45,396 bases of DNA from Cylindrospermum sp. FACHB-282. Its GTDB lineage: Bacteria; Cyanobacteriota; Cyanobacteriia; Cyanobacteriales; Nostocaceae. Both the position numbers and the translations under genes were made by a program. Positions 18,581-27,700 of this stretch are shown here, piece by piece. Under the pieces are notes generated by a model. It saw only the letters and a list, made by a program, of their open reading frames with translations, had not been told where the DNA came from and searched no databases. Where the stretch lies: contig NZ_JACJRJ010000050.1 of the NCBI RefSeq assembly GCF_014697195.1, forward strand, positions 1 through 45,396. The letters are read 5' to 3'. Within the stretch, counting starts at the first letter, position 1. The number at the start of each line of letters is the position of its first letter.

Positions 18581-20142
18581 GAATCTTCTTCATTAGTCTG
18601 AGAAAATAGATTTGGATCGAGATAATTAATGCGTGCTAGAGGACTAAGGGCTGCGAGAACTTGAGCGCCGTAGCTACGGTTAACCACACGACTATCGAGC
18701 AAAGCAACGATACCTTGACTTTCGCGCACGGGTGCGATCGCACGTTGTAATTCATTTAAAGCAGCTGGCAATAAGTATAAACGGAACCAATCTTGATGCG
18801 ATCGCTTATAGTGAGCTACCCTACCAGCCACCAAGGGATTTTCTAGAGATGGCAAAGGCAACGTCGCAATGATTAACAGCTGGGGCGCAGGCAAGACTGT
18901 TTGATGCTCTCGCCAATATTCCCAACCGCTGATTAAAATACCATTTTCATCCAAACAAGTTTTTTCTACCTGCACCCGCGAACCAAACTCCGACGCTAGA
19001 ATTGCCCCTACTTGAGACTTAAGTGGTACATCCCCCACTAATACCACCGTCAATCCTGATGAAGTAGCACTCAAACACAGCAGTGTGCGGACTTTGTGAA
19101 TAAATGCTGCTTGAAATTCTGGCGTGTTGGGTAGGGGTAACTTATGGGGCAAATAAAGTTGAATAGCTTCCCCTTGGCTATCAGCAGAGAACCGCAGGCA
19201 AGTGACATCCTCCACACCCAGACGCTGACGGAACAGAGGAGCCTCAGTTTCCGATTCTAAAGCGCTGCCAATTAACACTACTGGTTGGCGCTGCCAAATA
19301 GACGAGAGGATTTTCCCTAATTCTATTGGAGCGTAGTGCAAAGAAAATAAACCTTGACGACGGTCAATAGTTGCCCAAAAGAGGGGAGGGGAGGTAGGAA
19401 TGGGGCTATGGAGAGAAGACTTTTCATTGGTGTTGTGGAATTGGTGCCACAAGTGCTTCCAGGAATCCGGGAGGCAAGTTTGATCTAAATCCCAATACAG
19501 CCGATTTAAAATCTCGGTTTCTGGTTGGGAAATCAGATAACACTCATAGGGATTCGCCGGATGCTGAAACAATTCCCGTGTCAGTTGCACCCGTGCTTCG
19601 CGAATTACCTCAGCTTGATGGGGACAAGCTAGCATGAGTTGCTCCCAATCATAGGGTTGAATATCTTGGGTAAGCTGATCACGCACCCAATCTTCCAAAT
19701 CATCGACCCCATCAATAATTGTAGGAATGCCTTGGGGAAAACTATCGTTATCAGCTAGTAGTCCTTTTAACCAAGCTTCCGGAGAGGTCAACAGTAAGCC
19801 TCGGAAATCAGAACCAGGCCAAACCTCACCTGTTCTGATGGGTTTGTTGGCTGGCAACCACTGCTGTAGCCGGGGAATTTCCACTCGCAGCAAACGCTGC
19901 CCAACCGCTTCTGGGGCCACAATAGTTACAGGGCCATGCCACATTAACGCTGATGCTACAAAACTAGTGCGATACCGACCTTGATAGCCACAAACCGCCC
20001 CTACTTGAATTAAGGCGCTACGTCCCAGGCGCAAGGCGCGTGCTACCAACCGGGCCATCGTCAAATGATGGGGCCAGGAAGGGAACCCCGCCTGCGATCG
20101 CAGGAAGTTATGTAACGACAAATGAACTTCTGCCTCAATCAC
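18568..20142 (-). CDS. DinG/XPD-like helicase homologue with degenerate ATPase motifs
   Basis: The 524-residue protein has the layout of a DinG-type superfamily 2 helicase but lacks the usual catalytic words. The Walker A position reads GAVCGYQGRYRTSF (about 48-61) with no GKT/GKS, and the DEAH position reads IIDGVDDLEDW. The C-terminal motif VI region survives in form: QRAIAPVRESQGIVALLDSR, compared with QGxGRxIRxxxDxGxxxxLDxR in active members. I infer a structural or regulatory DNA-binding role without normal ATP hydrolysis. The start is GTG 20,142, with no strong ribosome-binding site. Its end is encoded by a heptamer repeat. Confidence 0.65.
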   Translation of the reverse strand: MIEAEVHLSLHNFLRSQAGFPSWPHHLTMARLVARALRLGRSALIQVGAVCGYQGRYRTSFVASALMWHGPVTIVAPEAVGQRLLRVEIPRLQQWLPANKPIRTGEVWPGSDFRGLLLTSPEAWLKGLLADNDSFPQGIPTIIDGVDDLEDWVRDQLTQDIQPYDWEQLMLACPHQAEVIREARVQLTRELFQHPANPYECYLISQPETEILNRLYWDLDQTCLPDSWKHLWHQFHNTNEKSSLHSPIPTSPPLFWATIDRRQGLFSLHYAPIELGKILSSIWQRQPVVLIGSALESETEAPLFRQRLGVEDVTCLRFSADSQGEAIQLYLPHKLPLPNTPEFQAAFIHKVRTLLCLSATSSGLTVVLVGDVPLKSQVGAILASEFGSRVQVEKTCLDENGILISGWEYWREHQTVLPAPQLLIIATLPLPSLENPLVAGRVAHYKRSHQDWFRLYLLPAALNELQRAIAPVRESQGIVALLDSRVVNRSYGAQVLAALSPLARINYLDPNLFSQTNEEDSTND

Positions 20143-20208
20143 ACGCTTTTAATCCCATACAAAGTGATTTTTAGTTCCAATAGCCCCATTTCTATTATGT
20201 TGTCTGTT

Positions 20209-20230
20209 GTTAGTTGTTAGTTGCCAGTTG
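20209..20230. repeat. short heptamer repeat (TTAGTTG)n
   Basis: Two TTAGTTG units at 20,210-20,223 followed by a degenerate CCAGTTG lie in the gap between the helicase-like gene and the M48 protease gene. It belongs to the same class of short tandem repeats as the TTAGTCA and CAATGAT arrays. Confidence 0.55.
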
Positions 20231-20387
20231 TCTTTCTGCTGACCACTGATCGCTAACTGCTAACCATACCAATTTTAGATTGAAGAAAAGCCGATTTTAG
20301 ATTTTTTGGAGATTGGCCTCTAGTTTCCACTAGGGAATAAATCCAAAAGCCTTGCATTCAATGACCACTGACCAACTACCCTAAATT

Positions 20388-21350
20388 ATGCCAACTTACA
20401 CAGGAATTTCCAGCGAAGCCTTCAGGCATCCACTGGATCGCCAAGCCGAGCAAGCTTTACGAAACTTACCAGGATTTGATTTAATCGCCCGTAAATTTGT
20501 GGAATTTGTCTACGAACGCCCTCAGTTAGTCTATTTAATGGGCAACAGCATCCAAGTCGGGCCGCGCCAATACTCCACTATTTACCAAATATTTCGGGAA
20601 TGTGTGCGGGATTTGGACATTTACCCAGAGCCTGCCTTGTTTGTCTCACAAGATGCCCAAGTAAATAGCTATGCCCTGGGACAAGAGAATCCTTACATAG
20701 TCATCAATACAGGGTTACTAGACTTACTAAACGAAGCCGAGATTCGGGCTGTGTTAGCCCATGAACTGGGGCATATTAAATGTGGTCATACTATTTTAAT
20801 TCAAATGGCAATGTGGGCGATGGGTGCTGCTTCCGCCCTAGGTGAATTGACCTTTGGCATCGGCAATTTTGTGAGTCAAGCCCTGATATATGCCTTTTTT
20901 GAATGGCGACGAAAAGCCGAGTTAACCGCCGACCGCGCCGCATTACTGGTGATGGATGACTTAAACCCAGTGATGTTAACAATGATGAAACTCTCTGGCG
21001 GTAGTATCAAATATGCCAACGAATGTAGTTTACAAGAATTTATCCGCCAATCAGAAAATTATCAGGCATTAGATGAAGATGGACTGAATCAAGTATATAA
21101 ATTTTTGATGTACAACGGCGCTCAAGGCATGATGCTCAGTCATCCTTTCCCTGTGGAACGCTTGCATTATCTGCGGGAATGGGCAGTATCAGCAGAATAT
21201 CAGCAAATTCGCCAAGGGAACTATCCGCGATCGTCCGCTTCCGGCTCAGTCAATGTATCGGTTGAAACTGCCGCAAGTGAAGCAGAAAATTTGCGCCGTC
21301 AAGTTGAAGAATTACAACAAGAAATTAACAGAATGAAAAAATCAGAGTAA
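20388..21350 (+). CDS. M48 family zinc metalloprotease
   Basis: The 320-residue protease has the M48 (HtpX/Ste24-like) zinc site: AHELGHIKCGH with ligands H125 and H129 and catalytic E126, and the second zinc motif E178-x3-D182 in RRKAELTADRA. One or two hydrophobic stretches between them (about 136-172) could associate with the membrane. Residues about 285-318 form a coiled coil (ENLRRQVEELQQEINRMKK). Family members degrade misfolded membrane proteins or act in the periplasm. There is no signal peptide, so a cytoplasm-facing site is likely. The ATG 20,388 start fits the family. Confidence 0.85.
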   Translation: MPTYTGISSEAFRHPLDRQAEQALRNLPGFDLIARKFVEFVYERPQLVYLMGNSIQVGPRQYSTIYQIFRECVRDLDIYPEPALFVSQDAQVNSYALGQENPYIVINTGLLDLLNEAEIRAVLAHELGHIKCGHTILIQMAMWAMGAASALGELTFGIGNFVSQALIYAFFEWRRKAELTADRAALLVMDDLNPVMLTMMKLSGGSIKYANECSLQEFIRQSENYQALDEDGLNQVYKFLMYNGAQGMMLSHPFPVERLHYLREWAVSAEYQQIRQGNYPRSSASGSVNVSVETAASEAENLRRQVEELQQEINRMKKSE

Positions 21351-21595
21351 ATCCCTTAACACCTCCCCGTAAAGAACGTTACCCTGTCCACACAAGTTAT
21401 CCGATTACCCAAAGCCCCCCCAAAACCTCAAAAAGTCCTAACAAACATCCCTCTGCTTGGTAAGGCTACCGTGCACACACAAGTTATACGATTACCCAAA
21501 AGTCTTGAAAAACCTCACCCTGTCCTGACGGACATCCCTCTCCTTCGCAAGGAGAGGGAAAGGTAAAGCGATAGCAAAACCAGGGTGAGGTTCTT

Positions 21596-22534
21596 TCAAC
21601 TTTCTGTTTCGCAATCGGGAACACCTTCTTGGAAAACTCGACTAGCGAGGATATCTTCAGCCTCAATAGTAATTAAATCTTGCTTTGTTAAACGCTTACC
21701 ACTGCCCAATAATCGATTAGCCTGACGCAATCGCGCCCTATCTATAGCATTGCGGACACTGCGAGCATTAGCAAAATGGGGCATGGTTTTCCGTCTAATT
21801 AGATACTCACCGAAAGCTTTTTCCGCATTGGGGCTAAAGCTATAATGCTGCGACTTTAATATCGCTTGGGCGATAATCATCAAATTATCGACCGAATAAT
21901 CGTTAAATTCAATGTGTAACCCGATGCGGGAATTCATGCCAGGGTTACTGTGAAAAAATCTCTCCATCTGGTCTTTGTAACCAGCGAGAATTACAACTAA
22001 ATCATCACGCTGGTTTTCCATCACCTGCATTAAAATTTCTATCGCCTCTAGACCAAAATCTCCAGGATGATCTGGGCGAAATAAAGTATAAGCCTCATCA
22101 ACCAACAACACACCACCCATCGCATTATTTAACACTTCCCTAGTTTTGGGTGCAGTTTGACCGATACCTTGCCCAACTAAATCATCTCGCGTCACTAACA
22201 TAACGTGTTCTTTGCGGATATATTCTAGACGATAGAGAATTTCTGCCATCCGCATCGCCACCGTAGTTTTACCCATGCCTGGGTTGCCTAAAAATGTCAT
22301 GTGCAAGCTAGGGGGCCCCGCAGTCAAACCAAGACTTTTGCGGATGCGGTCAACCAGCAACAAGGCAGCCATTTCTTTAATCTTGTTTTTGACTGACTTT
22401 AAGCCGACTAACTCTTGGTCTAACTGATCTAAAATTTCCTGTACATGGGATTCCTGAAAAGCCGCCTCTAAATCAATTACGGCATCTTCTGACACACTTT
22501 CAATAGCAACTGTTTCCAATTCTTGGGTATTCAT
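21596..22534 (-). CDS. CbbX/CfxQ-like AAA+ ATPase (Rubisco-activase family)
   Basis: The protein is 312 residues from ATG 22,534, preceded by GAGG eight bases upstream (a GTG three codons earlier overlaps that site). Walker A is GNPGMGKT at 83-90, Walker B LLVDEA at 143-148, and an arginine-finger region NSR is near 201-203. The sequence follows CbbX, the hexameric activase of red-type Rubisco, through VTRDDLVGQ, GFxLEAIEILMQVMEN-like and HFANARSVRNAIDRARLRQANRL blocks. The pore-loop position that is Tyr in CbbX (VGQYIGHT, from memory) is Gly123 here (VGQGIGQT). The role in a cyanobacterium with green-type Rubisco is uncertain. Divergent from the Spy-like gene. Confidence 0.85.
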   Translation of the reverse strand: MNTQELETVAIESVSEDAVIDLEAAFQESHVQEILDQLDQELVGLKSVKNKIKEMAALLLVDRIRKSLGLTAGPPSLHMTFLGNPGMGKTTVAMRMAEILYRLEYIRKEHVMLVTRDDLVGQGIGQTAPKTREVLNNAMGGVLLVDEAYTLFRPDHPGDFGLEAIEILMQVMENQRDDLVVILAGYKDQMERFFHSNPGMNSRIGLHIEFNDYSVDNLMIIAQAILKSQHYSFSPNAEKAFGEYLIRRKTMPHFANARSVRNAIDRARLRQANRLLGSGKRLTKQDLITIEAEDILASRVFQEGVPDCETES

Positions 22535-22863
22535 GACTATCACCTCAGCTAATGATTTTGATGATAGCTGTGAGTCGGAAAATATAAAAGATTGTAATTC
22601 TAATAGGAGTTATATATTTTTCTTTATTATCAATAACTTAAGGTAACTATAGAGACAACCCAATCATCTTGTTCTCACTCCCAACCCATCTTTGCCAGCA
22701 AAGTGATGTTTTTTTGTCTTATGAGGCAGAAAACAGTGCATAATTTACTTTTTGGGATTATCTCAGCCTAAATAATACTTTTTAGCTGGGTTAGCACCTT
22801 CTGAGATAGAGAATTGCTTGACTATATCTCAGCCTTGCATCTAAATTTAGGGATTTATTAAAA
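22535..22863. promoter_or_regulatory. divergent promoter region with repeated TATCTCAG words
   Basis: TATCTCAGCC occurs at 22,759-22,768 and again at 22,825-22,834, and the inverse word CTGAGATA lies between them at 22,801-22,808. All three fall within 110 bp of the start of the Spy-like gene. This arrangement is what a repeated operator would look like. No regulator can be named. Confidence 0.4.
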
Positions 22864-23271
22864 ATGAAAATTAACTTGACAAAGTGCTTCTCTGTGTTAT
22901 TGAGTATTTTGGCTTTTGTTCTCTTGTTACCAGGAATTGCTTTGGCTGCACCAGTTCAAAACTATGCTAACGCTGGGATAATTATTGCCAAATCTGCCAA
23001 CAATTTTGCTTCATCTTCTGAGCTTAATTTCACTCCTCAACATCGCCAACAACTCCAGGCTGTACGTCACAGAAGAGACAAAGAAATTCAAGCTGTTTTA
23101 ACCTCATCACAACGTGGTCAATTTGCCCATAATCTGAAGGAGGGGAAGAATTATTATCAAGCTTTGGAAGTACTAGACTTACAACCAGAACAGCGAGATT
23201 TGATAAAATCAATCATCCAATTTACTAACTTGAAATTGAAAGCAGTTTCATCTCGATTTGTGGCACATTAA
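22864..23271 (+). CDS. secreted Spy/CpxP-like LTxxQ protein
   Basis: The 135-residue protein has a clear signal peptide (basic start, hydrophobic 9-25, cleavage near LALA-AP at 28). The mature part is helical and carries two LTxxQ-type motifs, LTSSQRGQF and LQPEQRDLI, flanked by basic helices (QLQAVRHRRDKEIQAV). This is the layout of periplasmic Spy/CpxP proteins, which bind unfolded proteins or quench an envelope stress sensor. Repeated TATCTCAG words upstream suggest controlled expression. Confidence 0.7.
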   Translation: MKINLTKCFSVLLSILAFVLLLPGIALAAPVQNYANAGIIIAKSANNFASSSELNFTPQHRQQLQAVRHRRDKEIQAVLTSSQRGQFAHNLKEGKNYYQALEVLDLQPEQRDLIKSIIQFTNLKLKAVSSRFVAH

Positions 23272-23274
23272 GCC

Positions 23275-23375
23275 CTGACGACTGGAAGTCGCGCGCCACA
23301 TGCTTCAAGTCGGCGGAGCCGCCCAACGCAGTGGCTTGGCTACACAAACAAAGTCCGCCTGCGCGGACTAACTAA
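23275..23375. repeat. GC-rich interspersed repeats with hairpin
   Basis: The segment after the Spy-like gene holds GC-rich interspersed repeat words, including the perfect hairpin AGTCCGC-CTGC-GCGGACT at 23,352-23,369. It contrasts in base composition with the A/T-rich flanks, and may also act as a terminator. Confidence 0.5.
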
Positions 23376-23534
23376 ATATATAAACATTATTTTAGGATTT
23401 ATCAAGGATGAAATAATCCTGCTGTTTTAGTCTAAAGATAAAATTTACTGTAATCAACACAGTATTTCCCTTGAAAAAGCTATTAAATAATCGTAAAATA
23501 CCTGAAATTAACTAAATTTGTCAGGTGCTTTTTT

Positions 23535-24230
23535 TTGCAAGCAAAGAATATTAAAGACAGACTAAAGTCACTCATCAAGGAAGCATCAGCAATAGACCCC
23601 AGTTTAGAAAAAAGGCTAAACCAGATATACCGCTGGGTTAAAGACGTAAAGCCTGGTTCACTAACTGCTAACAAATTTGTACTCTTTTTTCTACAACAGA
23701 TAACTAGGGACTCTCGAACTTGGCTCGATATCAAAAGTCTAGCTTCTGAAGAGGAGCAGCAAAAGTATTATGAGCGAATGACACCAACTGAGCGCTATTG
23801 GTATAGCTACCTATTTCCCCAATGGCTAAAGGAAGACGACCCAATTTTTTTTAAGTGGAAACAAAAGCTGATGGCTGGGGAGTTTAATCAGGCTGACACT
23901 GATATTCTGAAAGCGATAGCTACTGATATCATCCGTCGTGAAGGGACTTTTTGGCAGTGCTATATTACAGATTTATCAATGGCAACTGATATAATTGTTA
24001 GTGGTAGGCAGAATAAGCCTCTGTGTGTTCAAATCACTAGCCTCTCCGATGAATATTCTCAATCAAAGTCTGATACTTGGGAAAACACACTCGTATACTG
24101 GGGTATAGAGAGGGGATTGTTCTTAAGTTATAATCCCGGTGCAAGTAACTTTGTAAATCAGATAGTTACTGTATCACTAGATAACAGTAATAATCTAAGA
24201 ATAGGTATTTACTTAAAATTCAGTTTATAG
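23535..24230 (+). CDS. unrecognised protein, possible degenerate PD-(D/E)xK fold, first gene of CHAT cassette
   Basis: I do not recognise a named family. The 231-residue protein is mostly helical and charged at the N-terminus (KDRLKSLIKEASAIDPSLEK). From about 135 it has ITDLSMATDIIVSGRQNKP followed by LCVQITS, a strand-turn-strand with an Asp and a Gln that recalls a PD-(D/E)xK nuclease core, but the lysine is missing. It ends WGIERGLFLSYNPGASN and a beta-rich tail. The only start codon before the conserved part is TTG at 23,535, with no good ribosome-binding site, so the start is uncertain. It lies 60 bases ahead of an acidic-protein gene and the CHAT protease gene on the same strand. Confidence 0.6.
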   Translation: MQAKNIKDRLKSLIKEASAIDPSLEKRLNQIYRWVKDVKPGSLTANKFVLFFLQQITRDSRTWLDIKSLASEEEQQKYYERMTPTERYWYSYLFPQWLKEDDPIFFKWKQKLMAGEFNQADTDILKAIATDIIRREGTFWQCYITDLSMATDIIVSGRQNKPLCVQITSLSDEYSQSKSDTWENTLVYWGIERGLFLSYNPGASNFVNQIVTVSLDNSNNLRIGIYLKFSL

Positions 24231-24290
24231 TAGCAGTTCACTTGCACTCATAAGTTTTGTAGTAATAGGTCTTAACCAAAATTAATCGTC

Positions 24291-24755
24291 ATGGTGAAAG
24301 AAAGACCAACTGAACCACAAGAGAGATTAGAAATGTTTCTGCAACATCTAGAAGAAGGGAGACAGTTGCAGAATGACTGGATGACTCATGGATTTGACTG
24401 TGTAGATTTGTATTTTGATGATGTTGATGGTGATTGGCTGGAAACTTGGGGATATGATGATGAACCTGGGTATATAGAATTAATGACCAATTTTCTGGAA
24501 AGTGATGATTCGGTAGCGGTGAAGGTACGCAAGCTGCTACAGGATAAATCGATTTCGGAAATTATTGAAGATTTGGAATTATGTCTGAGTGAACTGAAAG
24601 AATCAGACCGGATTTTTGCTATGAAAAATTTGTTAGTTGGTGGTGTTGCGAGTTCAGGAAGTAACCGCGATTCTGGTGATAATGATATTGATGAAATTGA
24701 GTTTTTGGATTTAGCTGAGAGTTTGCTGGAGAAGTTGACAGAGATTTTGGGGTAA
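24291..24755 (+). CDS. highly acidic hypothetical protein, second gene of CHAT cassette
   Basis: The 154-residue protein is strongly acidic: LYFDDVDGDWLETWGYDDEP in the middle, and Asp/Glu-rich elsewhere (SEIIEDLELCLSELKESD; NDIDEIEFLDLAESLLEKL). It looks all-helical, with no signal peptide or membrane segment. I recognise no family. Such acidic small proteins next to an effector are sometimes inhibitors or substrates, but that is only inference from position. It is 27 bases upstream of the CHAT protease start, so co-translation in one operon is likely. Confidence 0.65.
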   Translation: MVKERPTEPQERLEMFLQHLEEGRQLQNDWMTHGFDCVDLYFDDVDGDWLETWGYDDEPGYIELMTNFLESDDSVAVKVRKLLQDKSISEIIEDLELCLSELKESDRIFAMKNLLVGGVASSGSNRDSGDNDIDEIEFLDLAESLLEKLTEILG

Positions 24756-24782
24756 GCGTTACTAAATATTGAGTAAATTAAT

Positions 24783-27700
24783 ATGGCTAAAAGATTTCGT
24801 AATAAAGCCAGAAAAGAAGTTATACATAATCAGAATACTGAGTTTTATTTTTTTCTCAAAGAAGCATTACAAGTAAGTTATAAAAATATCAATCATCCAG
24901 AGCGAGCCTACAGATTTTTAGCAGGTAACTTAGATTATATAAATGATGATTTTATCAACTGGTATAATGTATGGTTATCAAATCGAATATGTCAATTTAG
25001 CCCTAATAAAGCACTGGGATTATGTTCAAGAATATGCTTGTTCAGTGAAATCATACACCAATTCCCTTTAGGCAATAAAGAAATTAATTCAGAAATAGCA
25101 GTTATTGGCTATGAAATTGGGGCTGAGTTTATAAAAACATATAAAAATAATAGAATAAATTTTGTTTGGGCAGAAGTACAAGCTAATCTTAGTATTGTGT
25201 ATGTTGATAGAATACGCGGAGATAAATCTGAAAATTTAGAACGAGCAATATTAGCTTGTAATGTAGCTTTAACAATCGTCAAACGTGAAAATTATCCCCA
25301 CTTATGGGCGGCATTAAAAAATAATTTGGCGCGGGCTTACTGTTACAGGATTGATGGAGATAAATCTGAAAATTTAGAACGAGCAATTAATCTTTTTAAG
25401 GCTGCTTTGGGAATTCACACACGTGAATTATTTCCTAAAGAGTGGGCAAAGCTTCAAATGAATTTAGGAGATACTTATCTTAACAGAGTAAAGGGAGATA
25501 AATCTGAAAATTTAGATGCGGCTTTAGTATATCTTTCATCCGCTTTAGATGTTTACACAAAAGATGCTTTTCCCGCACTTTGGGCTAATAGCTTAAACAC
25601 TCTAGGTGCTATTTTTCTTCAAATAATAAAAGGTGATCACGCAGAAAATTTAGAAATGTCTATCGGCTGTTTGAAAGCAGCTTTGCAGGTTTATCAATAT
25701 GAAGTATATCCTTATGATTGGGCAAAGACAAATCTGAATTTAGCTAATGCCTATCGTGACAGAATTATAGGTAATTCTATCGATGATTTGATTATATCTA
25801 TTGGTAGTTATCAGGCTGCTTTGCAAGTTTATACAAAGGAACCATATTCTAGAGAATGGGCTATCACTCAAAATAATTTGGGCATAGCATATTTAAAGTT
25901 TCGATACGGTAATTTAGCAGAGCATCAGGAAAAAGCAAGAGAAGCTTTTGAAGCAGCTTTACAAGTGCTCAGTCAAGAGATATTTCCTTTAGACTGGGCA
26001 ATGGCTCAAAAAAATTTATTAATTGTTTACAGCGAAAGAATTATTGGTAATAAAGTAGAAAACTTGGATAAAGCAATAAAAGCTTACACAGCAGCTTCCC
26101 AAGTTTTTACTCGTGACAGTTTTCCCTACTATTGGGCTAAAAACCAGAATAATGTAGCTATTGCTTACACAAATTTAGGGCATATTGATAAAGCGATCGC
26201 TTGTTTTCGGCTATCTTTAGAGGTATTCACACCCAATGCCTTTCCCTCCGAGTGCTTCACATCAGGACGCCAATTTGGTGAGATTGCTGCAAGGGCAAAA
26301 AATTGGTCAGTAGCTATTGAGGGTTTTACTATAGCCGTCGAAGCAGTAGAAACCAGCCGTAGTTGGGTAAATTCAGAATCACGCCGTCAAGAAATTTTAG
26401 AAGAATCTATCGATGTTTACCAAAATATGGTGCAAGCTTGCATCAATGCGGGACAAATAGATAAAGCTGTTGAATATGCGGAGCGATCGCGTTCTCAACG
26501 TCTGGTAGACTTAATGGCAGGCTTCCAACTCTCCCAAGGTGAGGACATTCCGCCAAAAGTCCAAGAGTTATTGCAGCAGTATGAAGAATTGCAACAGCAA
26601 ATTGACCAGGAACGCCAAAGCCGTCAATCTGAAAATAGCCGTAGTGAGACACGCGCTGCTTGGGAAGCATACAACGAAGTAATAGCCTCCCTAGAAATCG
26701 AAAAACAACAAATTTGGGAAAAACTTAGACGTGAAGATCCCGTATTAGCTGGAGAAATTCAGGTTAATCCCCTCAGTTTATCAGAAATTCAGCAGCTAAT
26801 CGAACAGCCGAATACAGCTATTCTCAGCTTCTACACCACCAACGACGACACCCATATTTTTGTAGTCCTAAAAAACCAAATTAACCTCCATACCTGCGCG
26901 GGGGAAGGGTTAGAGACGTTGCAAGGATGGATTAGCCAGAATTGGTTAATACCTTATAAAGACGATTTCAAAAAATGGGAAAGTCAAATAGAAAGTATTC
27001 TCCACCAACTAGCTGAACGTCTGCAAATATCTGCACTAATTTCCCAACATCTTGAAGGAATTGAAGAATTAATTTTAGTTCCTCACCTGTTACTACATCA
27101 GATTCCCTTCGCTGCTTTACCTACTGGAGAATATCAGGAATATTTAGGGGATAAATTTCTGATTCGTTATACTCCAAGCTGTCAAATTTTAGATTTTTGT
27201 CACCAACGCGACACTGTAGGGATATTTCCTGAAATGTCCCTACAATATGGAACTGTAGAAGATGCTGAAGATAACCTTCCCTGTGCTAGATTTGAAGGCG
27301 AAACCCTCGCCCAAATGTACAATATTCCACCAGAAAATAGATTAATTGGTAGTAGTCAAGCTACCTATAAAAACTATCGGCAATTAGTACAAAAAGTGCA
27401 AGTAATTCACTCTTGCCATCATGCCCAATCTCGACTCGATAATCCTTTAGAATCACAGTTAAAATTAGCGCCAGGCGACAGTATTACCTTGGGGCAATTG
27501 ATGACACCTAGTTGGCGTTTACCTCAGCTTATAGAAGTGTTTCTCTCTTGCTGTGAAACTAATTTAGGTATTCCTGCGTTAACTGATGATCTTCTCACTC
27601 TCTCTACGGGCTTTTTATGTGCCGGTGCTAGAAGTGTAATCAGTTCTCTCTGGTTAGTTAATGACCTAGCAACAGCGTTGTTTTCCATTTTTTACTATCA

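Noticed and set aside
23535-24755. Gasdermin partner for the CHAT protease
   Set aside because: Neither upstream protein shows the beta-rich, hydrophobic-hairpin character of bacterial gasdermins.
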